The notes under the pieces are model-generated. The model saw only the letters and a program-made list of their open reading frames with translations, was not told the DNA's origin and searched no databases. From Vibrio sp. Isolate32 (GTDB taxonomy: Bacteria; Pseudomonadota; Gammaproteobacteria; Enterobacterales; Vibrionaceae), in assembly GCF_022397955.1 (NCBI RefSeq), contig NZ_JAKEUQ010000001.1, positions 125,647 through 189,646 of the forward strand: a stretch of 64,000 nt of DNA, written 5' to 3'. Below, piece after piece: positions 8,317-17,275 of the stretch. Position 1 is the stretch's first letter; each line of letters starts with the position of its first letter. The translations under genes were made by a program, and so were the position numbers.

Positions 8317-9288
8317 ATGAGTCTATTAGATGTCAAAGATCTGCGCGTCGAATTTACCACGCAAGATGGTATCGTAACCGCAGTAAATGACTTGAACTTC
8401 TCACTTAACCAAGGCGAAACGCTGGGTATTGTAGGTGAGTCAGGTTCAGGTAAATCACAGACTGTTTTTTCTATCATGGGACTGCTGGCGAAAAACGGCA
8501 TCATCTCTGGTAGCGCAAAATTCGAAGGTAAAGAGATTCTTAACCTTCCAGAAAAAGAACTGAATAAAGTTCGTGCTGAACAGATCGCGATGATCTTCCA
8601 AGATCCAATGACATCACTGAACCCTTACATGAAAGTAAGTGATCAGCTGATGGAAGTACTTATGCTGCACAAAGGCATGGGTAAAGCGGAAGCATTCGAA
8701 GAATCGGTACGCATGCTTGAAGCGGTTAAAATCCCTGAAGCACGCAAGCGTATCACCATGTACCCACACGAATTCTCTGGCGGTATGCGTCAGCGTGTAA
8801 TGATTGCAATGGCACTGCTTTGTCGTCCAAAACTGCTTATTGCAGATGAACCAACTACCGCGCTGGATGTAACTATTCAAGCACAAATCATGGAACTGCT
8901 GAACGAACTGAAAGATGAGTTCAACACGGCAATCATCATGATTACTCACGATTTGGGTGTTGTTGCGGGTTCTTGTGACAAAGTACTCGTGATGTACGCA
9001 GGTCGTACAATGGAATACGGTACAGTAGATGAAATCTTCTATAACCCAAGCCACCCATATGCAGAAGGTCTGTTGAAAGCAATCCCTCGTCTTGATACTG
9101 AAGGTGAGATTCTTCCGACTATTCCAGGCAACCCGCCAAACTTACTTCGTCTACCGCCAGGCTGTCCGTACCAAGACCGCTGTCACCGCGTGATGGACCG
9201 TTGTAAGCAAGAAGCACCGATTCTGACGCCATTCGGAAATGACCGTCAGCGTGCATGTTTTTCTGATTGGGAGGCTTGGAAAAAATGA
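8317..9288 (+). CDS. oppD: Oligopeptide ABC transporter ATP-binding protein OppD
   Basis: ATPase subunit with Walker A GESGSGKSQ, Q-loop IFQDPMTSLNP, signature SGGMRQRV and Walker B LLIADEPTTALD, then the oligopeptide/dipeptide C-terminal domain with its cysteine-containing cluster (PPGCPYQDRCHR). Two adjacent ATGs (8314, 8317) are possible. The second has the better distance (7 nt) from AAGGA, so I use it, giving 323 residues. It overlaps oppF by ATGA. Confidence 0.93.
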   Translation: MSLLDVKDLRVEFTTQDGIVTAVNDLNFSLNQGETLGIVGESGSGKSQTVFSIMGLLAKNGIISGSAKFEGKEILNLPEKELNKVRAEQIAMIFQDPMTSLNPYMKVSDQLMEVLMLHKGMGKAEAFEESVRMLEAVKIPEARKRITMYPHEFSGGMRQRVMIAMALLCRPKLLIADEPTTALDVTIQAQIMELLNELKDEFNTAIIMITHDLGVVAGSCDKVLVMYAGRTMEYGTVDEIFYNPSHPYAEGLLKAIPRLDTEGEILPTIPGNPPNLLRLPPGCPYQDRCHRVMDRCKQEAPILTPFGNDRQRACFSDWEAWKK

Positions 9289-10277
9289 GTGTAGATAAGC
9301 AGTTACTATTAGACATTAAAGATCTTAAGGTTCACTTTAGCATCGCGGCTAAGTCAGCATGGCCTTGGGCTAAGCCTTCTAACCTGAAAGCGGTTGACGG
9401 CGTTGATGTTCACCTTTACGAAGGTGAAACACTGGGTGTAGTAGGTGAATCTGGTTGTGGTAAGTCAACATTCGCTCGCGCAATCATCGGTTTGGTGGAA
9501 GCAACAGACGGTGAAGTGATGTGGTTAGGCCAAGACCTCACGAAAATGGAAGAGATTCAACGTCGTGAAACTCGTAAAGAGATTCAGATGATTTTCCAAG
9601 ATCCACTAGCATCACTTAACCCACGTATGTCGGTTGGAGACATTATTGCTGAGCCGCTAGAGACTTTCTACCCAGAGCTTTCTAAGCAGGAAGTGAAGGA
9701 TCGCGTTAAAGAGATGATGGCGAAAGTAGGTCTACTACCAAACGTAATCAACCGTTACCCACATGAATTCTCTGGAGGTCAGTGTCAGCGTATTGGTATT
9801 GCACGTGCACTTATCTTGAAGCCTAAGATGATCATCTGTGACGAACCCGTTTCCGCACTGGATGTATCCATCCAAGCTCAAGTAGTTAACCTTCTGAAAG
9901 AGCTACAAAAAGAGTTAGGTCTTTCGTTGGTATTTATCGCGCACGACTTGTCAGTGGTAAAACACATCTCTGACCGTGTATTGGTAATGTACCTCGGTAA
10001 TGCGGTTGAGCTAGGTGAATCGGATGCGCTGTTCTCTGATCCTAAGCACCCGTACACCAAGGCGTTGATGTCTGCGGTTCCTATTCCAGATCCTCGCTTA
10101 GAGCGCAGTAAAACAATCCAGATGCTGGAGGGCGATCTACCATCGCCAATCAATCCACCATCAGGTTGTGTTTTCCGTACTCGTTGCCCACAAGCGACAG
10201 AAGCGTGTGCGCAAACTAAGCCTACAATTCAAGGCGATAACGTTCATGCAGTATCTTGCTTGCACGTACAAGTCTAG
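9285..10277 (+). CDS. oppF: Oligopeptide ABC transporter ATP-binding protein OppF
   Basis: Second ATPase of the importer, forming a heterodimer with OppD. Walker A GESGCGKST, Q-loop IFQDPLASLNP, signature SGGQCQRIG and Walker B MIICDEPVSALD are intact, followed by the C-terminal oligopeptide domain (GCVFRTRCPQA). The ATG at 9285 overlaps the oppD stop (ATGA) and has GGGAGG ten bases upstream. An upstream in-frame start at 9267 would overlap oppD further and lacks a ribosome-binding site. Length 330 residues. Confidence 0.94.
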   Translation: MSVDKQLLLDIKDLKVHFSIAAKSAWPWAKPSNLKAVDGVDVHLYEGETLGVVGESGCGKSTFARAIIGLVEATDGEVMWLGQDLTKMEEIQRRETRKEIQMIFQDPLASLNPRMSVGDIIAEPLETFYPELSKQEVKDRVKEMMAKVGLLPNVINRYPHEFSGGQCQRIGIARALILKPKMIICDEPVSALDVSIQAQVVNLLKELQKELGLSLVFIAHDLSVVKHISDRVLVMYLGNAVELGESDALFSDPKHPYTKALMSAVPIPDPRLERSKTIQMLEGDLPSPINPPSGCVFRTRCPQATEACAQTKPTIQGDNVHAVSCLHVQV

Positions 10278-10312
10278 AGCCAATTTAAAACGGTTCAGCC
10301 TGTGACAGGCTT

Positions 10313-10346
10313 AAGCGCGACTAGTTTTTAGAGTCGCGCTTTTTTT
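10313..10346 (+). terminator. Terminator of the opp operon
   Basis: A 10-bp stem (10313-10322 with 10332-10341) of sequence AAGCGCGACT is followed by a run of seven T. Confidence 0.88.
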
Positions 10347-10406
10347 GTACTGCAGGTCTAGTTCCAATGTTTTGCTCAACAGCTTCATCAAATAATTCGA
10401 ACAACT

Positions 10407-10446
10407 AAGCCAACTTCTTCTAGTTTTGAAAAAGTTGGCTTTTTTT
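10407..10446 (+). terminator. Second terminator, upstream of the reductase gene
   Basis: A perfect 10-bp stem (AAGCCAACTT 10407-10416 with 10432-10441) with a 15-nt loop and a T run. It lies only 37 nt before the next start codon, so it insulates that gene from opp read-through, or attenuates it if the promoter is further upstream. Confidence 0.75.
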
Positions 10447-10482
10447 ATACTAGAGAAAAGTTTGGATGAAAGAGGTTTGGAT

Positions 10483-11421
10483 ATGGGCAAATTAGTTGAA
10501 GGTGTTTGGCACGATGTGTGGTACGACACCAAAGAGAACGGTGGTAAGTTTATCCGAGAGGATGCAGGCTTTCGTAGCTGGGTAGAGAACCGCGCAGACG
10601 CACCGTTTCAACCCGAAAGTGGACGTTACCATCTGTATGTTTCACTGGCTTGCCCTTGGGCGCATCGCACACTGATCTTTCGTGAACTGAAAGACCTAAC
10701 CGATCATATTGATGTGACGGTGGTTTGCCCCGACATGATGAGTGAAGGTTGGCAAATGGGCTTGCCTGAGCCTCTGTTCGGTCACACTCGCATGTACCAA
10801 ATCTACACCCAAGCCAAACCAGACTATTCAGGTCGAGTCACGGTTCCTGTATTGTGGGATAAGAAAACCAGCACCATAGTCAGTAACGAATCTTCTGAAA
10901 TTATTCGCATGTTTAACTCAGAATTTAATCATATTACGGGTAATACTGATGATTATTACCCGTGGGAACTGGCGAGCAAAATTGATGAGTGGAACGACTA
11001 TATCTACCCAAACATCAACAATGGCGTTTATCGTACTGGCTTTGCGACGACACAAGAAGCTTATGAAGAGGCGTATGACGCGCTATTCAAGGCATTAGAC
11101 AAAGTGGATGCACACCTTAGCGAGAACCGTTATTTAGCGGGAGAGCAGATTACTGAAGCGGATTGGCGGTTGTTCACGACCTTAGTTCGATTCGATGTTG
11201 TGTATGTTGGTCACTTCAAGTGTAACAAGCAACGAATTACGGATTACAAACATATCCAAGGTTATTTAAAAGAGCTCTATCAAATAGAGGGCATTAAAGA
11301 GACGACGGACTTCTACCACATCAAGCGCCACTACTATTACAGCCACACGGGTATCAACCCGACTCAAGTGGTACCCAAAGGGCCTGATTTGGATTTAGAG
11401 TCGCCACATGGGCGAGGTTAG
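10483..11421 (+). CDS. yqjG: Glutathionyl-hydroquinone reductase (YqjG/ECM4-type Xi-class GST)
   Basis: Protein of 312 residues from ATG 10483. A longer frame starting at 10426 runs through the terminator hairpin and is rejected; AGAGG (10471-10475) serves the ATG. The N-terminal thioredoxin-like domain has the family's catalytic Cys at residue 57 in SLACPWAHRTLI, and the all-alpha C-terminal GST domain follows (AGEQITEADWRLFTTLVRFD). Enzymes of this group use glutathione to reduce glutathionyl-hydroquinones, recycling quinone conjugates in the cytoplasm. A bidirectional terminator separates it from the convergent pta gene. The substrate in this organism is unknown. Confidence 0.88.
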   Translation: MGKLVEGVWHDVWYDTKENGGKFIREDAGFRSWVENRADAPFQPESGRYHLYVSLACPWAHRTLIFRELKDLTDHIDVTVVCPDMMSEGWQMGLPEPLFGHTRMYQIYTQAKPDYSGRVTVPVLWDKKTSTIVSNESSEIIRMFNSEFNHITGNTDDYYPWELASKIDEWNDYIYPNINNGVYRTGFATTQEAYEEAYDALFKALDKVDAHLSENRYLAGEQITEADWRLFTTLVRFDVVYVGHFKCNKQRITDYKHIQGYLKELYQIEGIKETTDFYHIKRHYYYSHTGINPTQVVPKGPDLDLESPHGRG

Positions 11422-11453
11422 AATCTTAAAGTAACCTGCTTTGTTGCAGACAT

Positions 11454-11486
11454 AAAAAAACCCTAGATAACAATCTAGGGTTTTTT
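11454..11486. terminator. Bidirectional terminator between yqjG and pta
   Basis: CCCTAGAT/ATCTAGGG stem (11461-11468 with 11473-11480), AACA loop, flanked by seven A on one side and six T on the other. It ends both convergent genes. Confidence 0.9.
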
Positions 11487-11505
11487 GCTTTCAACAAAAG
11501 AAAAA

Positions 11506-13671
11506 TTAGTTAATAACTTTTTCTTCAGCTTGAGCTGCTTGGTCTGCTTGGATAGCCGTTAGAGCTACTGTGTAAACGATGTCGTCTACTAGAGCGCCAC
11601 GAGACAAGTCATTTACTGGCTTGCGCATACCTTGAAGCATTGGACCGATAGATACTAGATCTGCTGAACGTTGTACCGCTTTGTAAGTCGTGTTACCCGT
11701 GTTTAGGTCTGGGAATACGAATACAGTCGCTTTACCAGCTACTGGAGAGTTTGGTGCTTTAGAAGCAGCAACGTTTTCCATGATAGCAGCATCGTACTGT
11801 AGAGGACCGTCGATCACTAGATCAGGACGTTTCTCTTGAGCAATCTTAGTCGCTTCACGTACTTTATCTACGTCTGCACCCTTACCAGATTCACCAGTAG
11901 AGTATGAGATCATAGCAACGCGTGGGTCGATACCGAATGCCGCAGCAGAATCTGCAGATTGGATAGCGATTTCAGCAAGCTGTTCAGCTGTTGGATCTGG
12001 GTTGATCGCACAGTCACCGTATACAAGAACTTGATCAGGCAGAAGCATGAAGAAGATTGAAGATACGATAGAAGCATCAGGAGCCGTCTTGATGATCTGG
12101 AACGGAGGAACGATAGTGTTCGCCGTTGTGTGAACAGCACCAGAAACTAGACCGTCAACTTCACCAGCTTCAAGCATCATAGTACCTAGGAATACTGAAT
12201 CTTCTAGCTTCTCACGAGCTACAACTTCAGTCATACCTTTAGCGCCACGAAGTTCTACTAGACGAGCTACGTAGTTTTCGCGAACAGATGCAGAATCGAT
12301 GATCTCAACGCCAGCACCTAGTTCAACACCTTGCTGTGCAGCAACACGACGGATCTCTTCTGGGTTACCAAGAAGCACACAAGTTGCGATACCGCGTTCA
12401 GCACAGATAGAAGCTGCTTTAACAGTACGTGGCTCATCACCTTCAGGAAGAACGATGCGCTTAGCCGCTTTACGAGCAAATTCAGTTAACTGGTAACGGA
12501 ATGCTGGTGGGCTTAGACGACGAATGCCTTGAGTACCTTCAGATAGAGAATCAATCCAAGGGCCATCGATATGGCTTGCAACGTGATCGTTAACGAATTC
12601 GATACGCTCTTTGTCGTCTGCAGGAACTTCTAGGTTGAAGCTCTGTAGGTTTAGAGACGTCTGCCAAGTGTTACCTTGCGCTTTGAAGATCGGTAGACCT
12701 GAAGCGAATGCTGGTGCACAAAGGTTAGCAATGCTTTCTGGGATGTCGTAACCGCCAGTAAGCAGGATTGCGCCAATCTCAACGCCGTTTTTCGCAGCAA
12801 GAGCCGCAGCAACGATAACGTCAGGACGGTCTGCAGAAGTTACTAGCAGTGAACCTGGCTTAAAGTGTTCAATCATGTGCGGTAGAGAACGTGCACAGAA
12901 AGTGATGCTCTTAATACGACGAGTCGCGATTTCACCTTCGTTGATAATTTCAGCGTTAAGGTGCTTAGCCATATCAACCGCACGAGTTGCGATTAGATCG
13001 ATGCTCCATGGCACACAGCCAAGAACACGGATAGGGCTAGAGTTGAAGATTTGCATTACTTCAAGGTTCGCTTGCTGAGCTGTATCTGCATCGTCAAAGA
13101 TTTCAGATAGGTCAGGGCGAGTACGGCCAGCTTCATCAACAGGAGCGTTAAGCTTGTTGATGATTACGCCTTTGATGTTCTTGTTCTTAGTACCGCCGAA
13201 GTTAGAACATGCTACTTCGATACGCTCTTTAAGTTGCGTAGGGTTATCAGTACCAGGAGTCGCAACGAATACGATCTCCGCGCCAAGTGTTTTTGCGATT
13301 TCCGCGTTCACTTGGTTGGCAAATGGGTGCTTACGAGTAGGTACTAGACCTTCGATTAGCGTTACTTCTGCGTCTTTGTTGATCTTGTTGTATTGCTCAA
13401 CAACAGACTCAAGAAGTACGTCCATTTTTTCGCTACCGATCAAAGCTTCAGCTTTAGTCATTGCGATTGGCTCACCAATCTTAATGTCGCTGTTTGCACT
13501 GATGATAGTAGACGTTAGATCAGGTTGATCACCACCGCTACGAGGTTGAGCGATTGGCTTGTAGAAAGAAACACTTACGCCCTTACGCTCCATAGCGCGA
13601 AGAACACCCATGCTAACACTAGTAAGACCAACACCAGCGCTTGTAGGGATAAGCATAATAGTACGTGACAT
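11506..13671 (-). CDS. pta: Phosphate acetyltransferase (long, PTA with BioD-like N-terminus)
   Basis: Pta interconverts acetyl-CoA and acetyl phosphate. At 721 residues it is the long proteobacterial form: an N-terminal P-loop-like BioD/DRTGG regulatory region ([17 protein letters not shown] at the start), then the PTA_PTB catalytic domain from about residue 390 ([32 protein letters not shown]). With AckA it forms the acetate overflow and acetate assimilation route and sets acetyl-phosphate levels. It is downstream of ackA, but two terminator-like hairpins separate them, so it may have its own promoter or rely on read-through. Confidence 0.96.
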   Translation of the reverse strand: MSRTIMLIPTSAGVGLTSVSMGVLRAMERKGVSVSFYKPIAQPRSGGDQPDLTSTIISANSDIKIGEPIAMTKAEALIGSEKMDVLLESVVEQYNKINKDAEVTLIEGLVPTRKHPFANQVNAEIAKTLGAEIVFVATPGTDNPTQLKERIEVACSNFGGTKNKNIKGVIINKLNAPVDEAGRTRPDLSEIFDDADTAQQANLEVMQIFNSSPIRVLGCVPWSIDLIATRAVDMAKHLNAEIINEGEIATRRIKSITFCARSLPHMIEHFKPGSLLVTSADRPDVIVAAALAAKNGVEIGAILLTGGYDIPESIANLCAPAFASGLPIFKAQGNTWQTSLNLQSFNLEVPADDKERIEFVNDHVASHIDGPWIDSLSEGTQGIRRLSPPAFRYQLTEFARKAAKRIVLPEGDEPRTVKAASICAERGIATCVLLGNPEEIRRVAAQQGVELGAGVEIIDSASVRENYVARLVELRGAKGMTEVVAREKLEDSVFLGTMMLEAGEVDGLVSGAVHTTANTIVPPFQIIKTAPDASIVSSIFFMLLPDQVLVYGDCAINPDPTAEQLAEIAIQSADSAAAFGIDPRVAMISYSTGESGKGADVDKVREATKIAQEKRPDLVIDGPLQYDAAIMENVAASKAPNSPVAGKATVFVFPDLNTGNTTYKAVQRSADLVSIGPMLQGMRKPVNDLSRGALVDDIVYTVALTAIQADQAAQAEEKVIN

Positions 13672-13699
13672 TGACGAACACCTTTGACTATTGGAAATA

Positions 13700-13763
13700 A
13701 AAAAAGCTCAACTGCTATTCCCACCGATATTTAAATTGGGGTAGGAATAGAAGTTGAGCCCCA
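13700..13763 (-). terminator. Hairpin before pta (second of two)
   Basis: On the minus strand GCTCAACT...CTATTCC...ACC pairs with GGT...GGAATAG...AGTTGAGC in a long, slightly interrupted stem (about 13706-13759), followed by seven T. It sits 35 nt before the pta start codon. Confidence 0.65.
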
Positions 13764-13776
13764 TTTTCTTAATATG

Positions 13777-13809
13777 AAAAACTGACTAGCTTCGAGTGAA
13801 GCTAGTCAG
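13777..13809 (-). terminator. Terminator directly after ackA (first of two)
   Basis: A perfect 12-bp stem (13782-13793 with 13798-13809) with an ACTC loop on the minus strand, followed by TTTTT. It lies 10 nt past the ackA stop codon. Confidence 0.8.
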
Positions 13810-13818
13810 GAAAATCAA

Positions 13819-15015
13819 TTAAAGACCTGCTAGTTTCGCAGTGTCTTCAGCAATTACTAGCTCTTCGTTAGTAGAGATAACCATTGCAGGGATACGGCTG
13901 TTAGCTGTAGTGATAGTACCTTCGCCGCCGAAACGAGCTTTAAGGTTCGCTTCACCGTCAACTTCGATGCCGAAGATGCCTAGGCGGTTAAGAACCATTT
14001 CACGGATTGGGCCAGAGTTCTCGCCGATGCCGCCAGTGAAAGTGATTGCGTCTAGACGACCTTCAAGAGTTGCAGTGTAGCCAGCAACGTACTTAGCTAG
14101 ACGGTGGCAGAACACGTCCATTGCACGAGTTGCTTCTTCTTTCTCACCGTAGTTGTCTTCAACGAAACGACAGTCAGAAGTTACTTCAGTTAGACCAGCA
14201 AGACCAGACTCTTTAGTTAGCATGTTGTTGATTTCTTCAACAGAGTAACCAAGAGCGTCGTGTAGGTGGAAGATGATCGCAGGATCTAGGTCACCACAAC
14301 GAGTACCCATTACTAGACCTTCAAGAGGAGTAAGACCCATAGAAGTATCTACAGATTGACCGTTCTTGATTGCACATACAGAAGCGCCGTTACCTAGGTG
14401 ACAGTTGATGATGTTAACTTCTTCAACTGGCTTGTTTAGAAGGCCTGCAACTTCACGAGTGATGAATAGGTGAGAAGTACCGTGCATGCCGTAACGACGG
14501 ATGCCGTGCTCTTTGTACAGGTTGTACGGTAGAGCATATAGGTAAGACTCAGAAGGCATTGTTTGATGGAATGCAGTGTCAAATACAGCAACGTTTTTAA
14601 GCTCAGGGAAGTTGTGCTTAGCAGCTTCGATACCAATGATGTGAGCTGGGTTGTGAAGAGGCGCGAAAGTCGCAGCGTCGTGAATACCCTTAAGAACTTC
14701 GTCAGTGATTAGTGCAGATTGAGTGAACAGCTCGCCACCGTGAACGATACGGTGACCGATCGCGCCAAGGTTTTCTTTAAGCTCAGGCTTAGAAGCAAGA
14801 ATAGTTTCTACCATAAACGCTAGTGCTTCTTCGTGAGCTGCGCCATCGCCTAGTTGAGCTTCGTGTTTACCATCAAGTTTCCACTTGATACGAGCTTCGG
14901 GAAGGTGAAGACATTCTGCTAGACCTGTTAGGTGCTCAGCACCTGTTTCTGCGTCAACAACAGCGAATTTAAGAGAAGAACTACCACAGTTTAAAACTAA
15001 AACTAGCTTAGACAT
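13819..15015 (-). CDS. ackA: Acetate kinase AckA
   Basis: Acetokinase of 398 residues catalysing acetyl phosphate + ADP to acetate + ATP. ASKHA-fold signatures are present: [11 protein letters not shown] at the N-terminus, [20 protein letters not shown] with its catalytic Asp, [17 protein letters not shown] and the C-terminal FTGGIGENS. The gene is first in the ackA-pta pair and divergent from yfbV, the same neighbourhood as in E. coli. Confidence 0.97.
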   Translation of the reverse strand: MSKLVLVLNCGSSSLKFAVVDAETGAEHLTGLAECLHLPEARIKWKLDGKHEAQLGDGAAHEEALAFMVETILASKPELKENLGAIGHRIVHGGELFTQSALITDEVLKGIHDAATFAPLHNPAHIIGIEAAKHNFPELKNVAVFDTAFHQTMPSESYLYALPYNLYKEHGIRRYGMHGTSHLFITREVAGLLNKPVEEVNIINCHLGNGASVCAIKNGQSVDTSMGLTPLEGLVMGTRCGDLDPAIIFHLHDALGYSVEEINNMLTKESGLAGLTEVTSDCRFVEDNYGEKEEATRAMDVFCHRLAKYVAGYTATLEGRLDAITFTGGIGENSGPIREMVLNRLGIFGIEVDGEANLKARFGGEGTITTANSRIPAMVISTNEELVIAEDTAKLAGL

Positions 15016-15357
15016 TAATGACTACCTGTTTATTTTTCTGATCGAAATCAGTTAAGGATGAAAATTAATCTCAAGAATAGTCGAAACACATAGGATTACG
15101 TACTAACCTTGGTCAAAAAAACGTTAATTTCCGTATAAAGTGAAAGCGCTCTTTATCAAAAAAGAGGCTTGTGCATTCCTTGCAGAAGTCTTCTCAAAGT
15201 TGCTTAAATTGTAAATAAGGGCAACAATGAGATTGAGGTCTGAAGATAATAGCGATATTGTGCAAATATAACAAAAAAATTTGAAAGAATATTATTTTTC
15301 GTCAAATTTTTGTGTTTTTAGTTGATGATTTCAACTTTTTTTTAATGGGAGACTCAT
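15016..15357. other. Divergent promoter region ackA / yfbV
   Basis: No gene seen. The distinctive element is a 9-bp inverted repeat AAAATTTGA (15276-15284) / TCAAATTTT (15302-15310) with a 17-nt spacer, about 50 nt before yfbV. It could be an operator, but the region is very AT-rich and the repeat may be incidental. Confidence 0.4.
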
Positions 15358-15810
15358 ATGAGCAATAGAGTTGGTTTAGCTAACAGTTTAAAAGATGGCC
15401 AAAAGTACATGGATCTCTGGCCTGTTCGAAAAGAGTTAAACGCTATTTTCCCTGAGCAACGAATCATTAAAGCGACGCGCTTTGGTGTGAAGGTGATGCC
15501 AGCGATTGCTGCTATCAGCGTTCTTACGCAAATGGTCTTTAATAATTACCAAGCGATGCCACAAGCTGTGGTTATGGCTTTGTTTGCAATCAGCTTGCCG
15601 CTTCAAGGCATGTGGTGGTTGGGCAATCGCTCAAATACACAACTTCCGCCAGCACTCGTATCGTGGTATCGCGAGCTGCATGAGAAGATTACTGAAACGG
15701 GTTTTGCGTTAGAGCCTATGAAGTCACGCCCTCGCTATAAAGAATTGGCAATCATTTTGAATCGTGCATTTCGCCAGTTAGATAAGTCCTCAATTGAGCG
15801 TTGGTTTTAA
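15358..15810 (+). CDS. yfbV: YfbV (UPF0208/DUF412) membrane protein
   Basis: Inner-membrane protein of 150 residues with two hydrophobic segments (about residues 46-64 and 69-88) and soluble ends. The sequence [21 protein letters not shown] and the C-terminal RFRPRYKEL-like segment are typical of the family. In E. coli, YfbV helps insulate the Ter macrodomain, and yfbV is also divergent from ackA. The start has GGGAGA about 9 nt upstream. No clear terminator follows. Confidence 0.9.
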   Translation: MSNRVGLANSLKDGQKYMDLWPVRKELNAIFPEQRIIKATRFGVKVMPAIAAISVLTQMVFNNYQAMPQAVVMALFAISLPLQGMWWLGNRSNTQLPPALVSWYRELHEKITETGFALEPMKSRPRYKELAIILNRAFRQLDKSSIERWF

Positions 15811-16062
15811 AGGAATCCTCAGCTTTCTTTTTTGAATGTGAACCGTTTGTACACGACCATTCGGCTGTTCACTGGTTAGTATGTTCGTCTTGCTTTTTAG
15901 CATATCCTGAAATTATCCTTAATTTTCCTCTCTTAATTCGATCGATGTTGTATTTTTTGTTCATTAAATATCCAGGCTTTTTGCTAGTGTTAAAGTTGTC
16001 ATTAGGGGGTTGTTTTGCTCTCTTTGTTGAATAATAACTAGATCTTGATTTAGGGTATGATT

Positions 16063-17022
16063 ATGAATTTTTTAAGAAAGTTATTGGTGGTTAGCCTTGT
16101 TTTTTTGTTGTCGGCTGGCCATGCTTTAGCGGCGATTTCCAAGGTGTCAGTTGCACAAATTATAGATAACGATGATTTGAATGCTGTGCGTTCGGGGCTT
16201 TTAGATGGTCTAGAGGCAAAAGGGTATGAACCTGGAAAAAACTTGGAATTTACTTATGCTCTAGCTGATGGGAAGCCTGCAAAAGCAGCAAAAATTGCAA
16301 GAAAACTTGCGAGTGACAACCCTCATGTTTTGGTCGGCATCGCCACGCCAACAGCTCAAGCTTTGGTCTCTGCAACTCGATCAATCCCAATTGTTTTCAC
16401 TGCGGTCACTGATCCGATTAGCGCTCGTTTAGTGAAACAATTGGATAAGCCCAGACAAAATGTTACTGGTCTGTCTGATTTATCACCGGTAGCTCAACAC
16501 GTTTCGTTAATTAGAGAAATACTACCTGACACAAACACTATAGGCGTCGTTTATAACCCTGCCGAGGCCAATGCTGTTGCCATTATCAAATTGTTGCGAA
16601 CAGTGACCAAGAGTTTTGGAATTACCTTACGCGAAGAAACCGTGCTTAGTGCCTCAGATGTTGAGAGAAAGACAAAAATTTTGGCCAAACAATCAGATGT
16701 CATTTATGGATTAACAGACAACACTGTTGGGAGTGGAGTAGATGGTCTAATGCGAGCTGCAAACAAAGCCGGTACGCCTGTTGTAGCGGGTGCCTTGTTT
16801 TATGTAGACAAAGGCGCGATCGCGGGTATTGTACTTGATTACTATAATGTGGGTGTTCAAACCGCTGAATATGTAGCTGCAATTTTGGATGGGCAGGAGC
16901 CTAGGGAGTTAAGTGTAAAAACTGCGCAAAGTTCTCAGTTGGTGGTGAATCTAGATGCTGCTCGCGAACTTGGCGTGACAGTGCCTCAGTCTGTGATTGA
17001 TCGTGCAATCGTTAGCCGGTGA
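16063..17022 (+). CDS. Orphan ABC-type substrate-binding protein (ABC_sub_bind, TrpX-like)
   Basis: Periplasmic binding protein of the PF04392 type. It has a signal peptide (NFLRKLLVVSLVFLLSAGHALA, cleaved near ALA-AI) and a two-lobed fold with segments VSVAQIIDNDDLNAVRSG, PHVLVGIATPTAQAL, IPIVFTAVTDPISARLV and the hinge-like VVYNPAEANAV. Relatives include TrpX-type tryptophan or aromatic binding proteins normally encoded beside a permease and an ATPase. Neither is present here, and the next gene, 253 nt on, is a membrane diguanylate cyclase. Of two possible starts (16057, 16063) the second has TAGGG at a proper distance. Codons look more AT-rich than the neighbours. The ligand is unknown; a role in signalling rather than transport is an inference. 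Confidence 0.8.
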   Translation: MNFLRKLLVVSLVFLLSAGHALAAISKVSVAQIIDNDDLNAVRSGLLDGLEAKGYEPGKNLEFTYALADGKPAKAAKIARKLASDNPHVLVGIATPTAQALVSATRSIPIVFTAVTDPISARLVKQLDKPRQNVTGLSDLSPVAQHVSLIREILPDTNTIGVVYNPAEANAVAIIKLLRTVTKSFGITLREETVLSASDVERKTKILAKQSDVIYGLTDNTVGSGVDGLMRAANKAGTPVVAGALFYVDKGAIAGIVLDYYNVGVQTAEYVAAILDGQEPRELSVKTAQSSQLVVNLDAARELGVTVPQSVIDRAIVSR

Positions 17023-17275
17023 ATTGAGTTCAGTGTTAGATAAGCTAATAGGCCATAAGTCATATTACTAACAGCATTGGAATGGGCTCAGATAAACAGA
17101 ACTAACCTGCTCTATATGTTGGCGCCTCTCTATTTTATTCATTTGTAAGCGGTTATTTGACTGTTAGCTGCGTGTGGAATATCAATTTACATTATTTTAC
17201 GTCGAGCGAATAGGTGATCAATGTCATAATATTAACGGGGTAAATGAAAATAGTTGAGAGCTAAGAGCACATTAT

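Noticed and set aside
10426..10482. N-terminal extension of the glutathionyl-hydroquinone reductase
   Set aside because: The extension is translated from within a terminator hairpin and T run; ATG 10483 has AGAGG and matches the family start.
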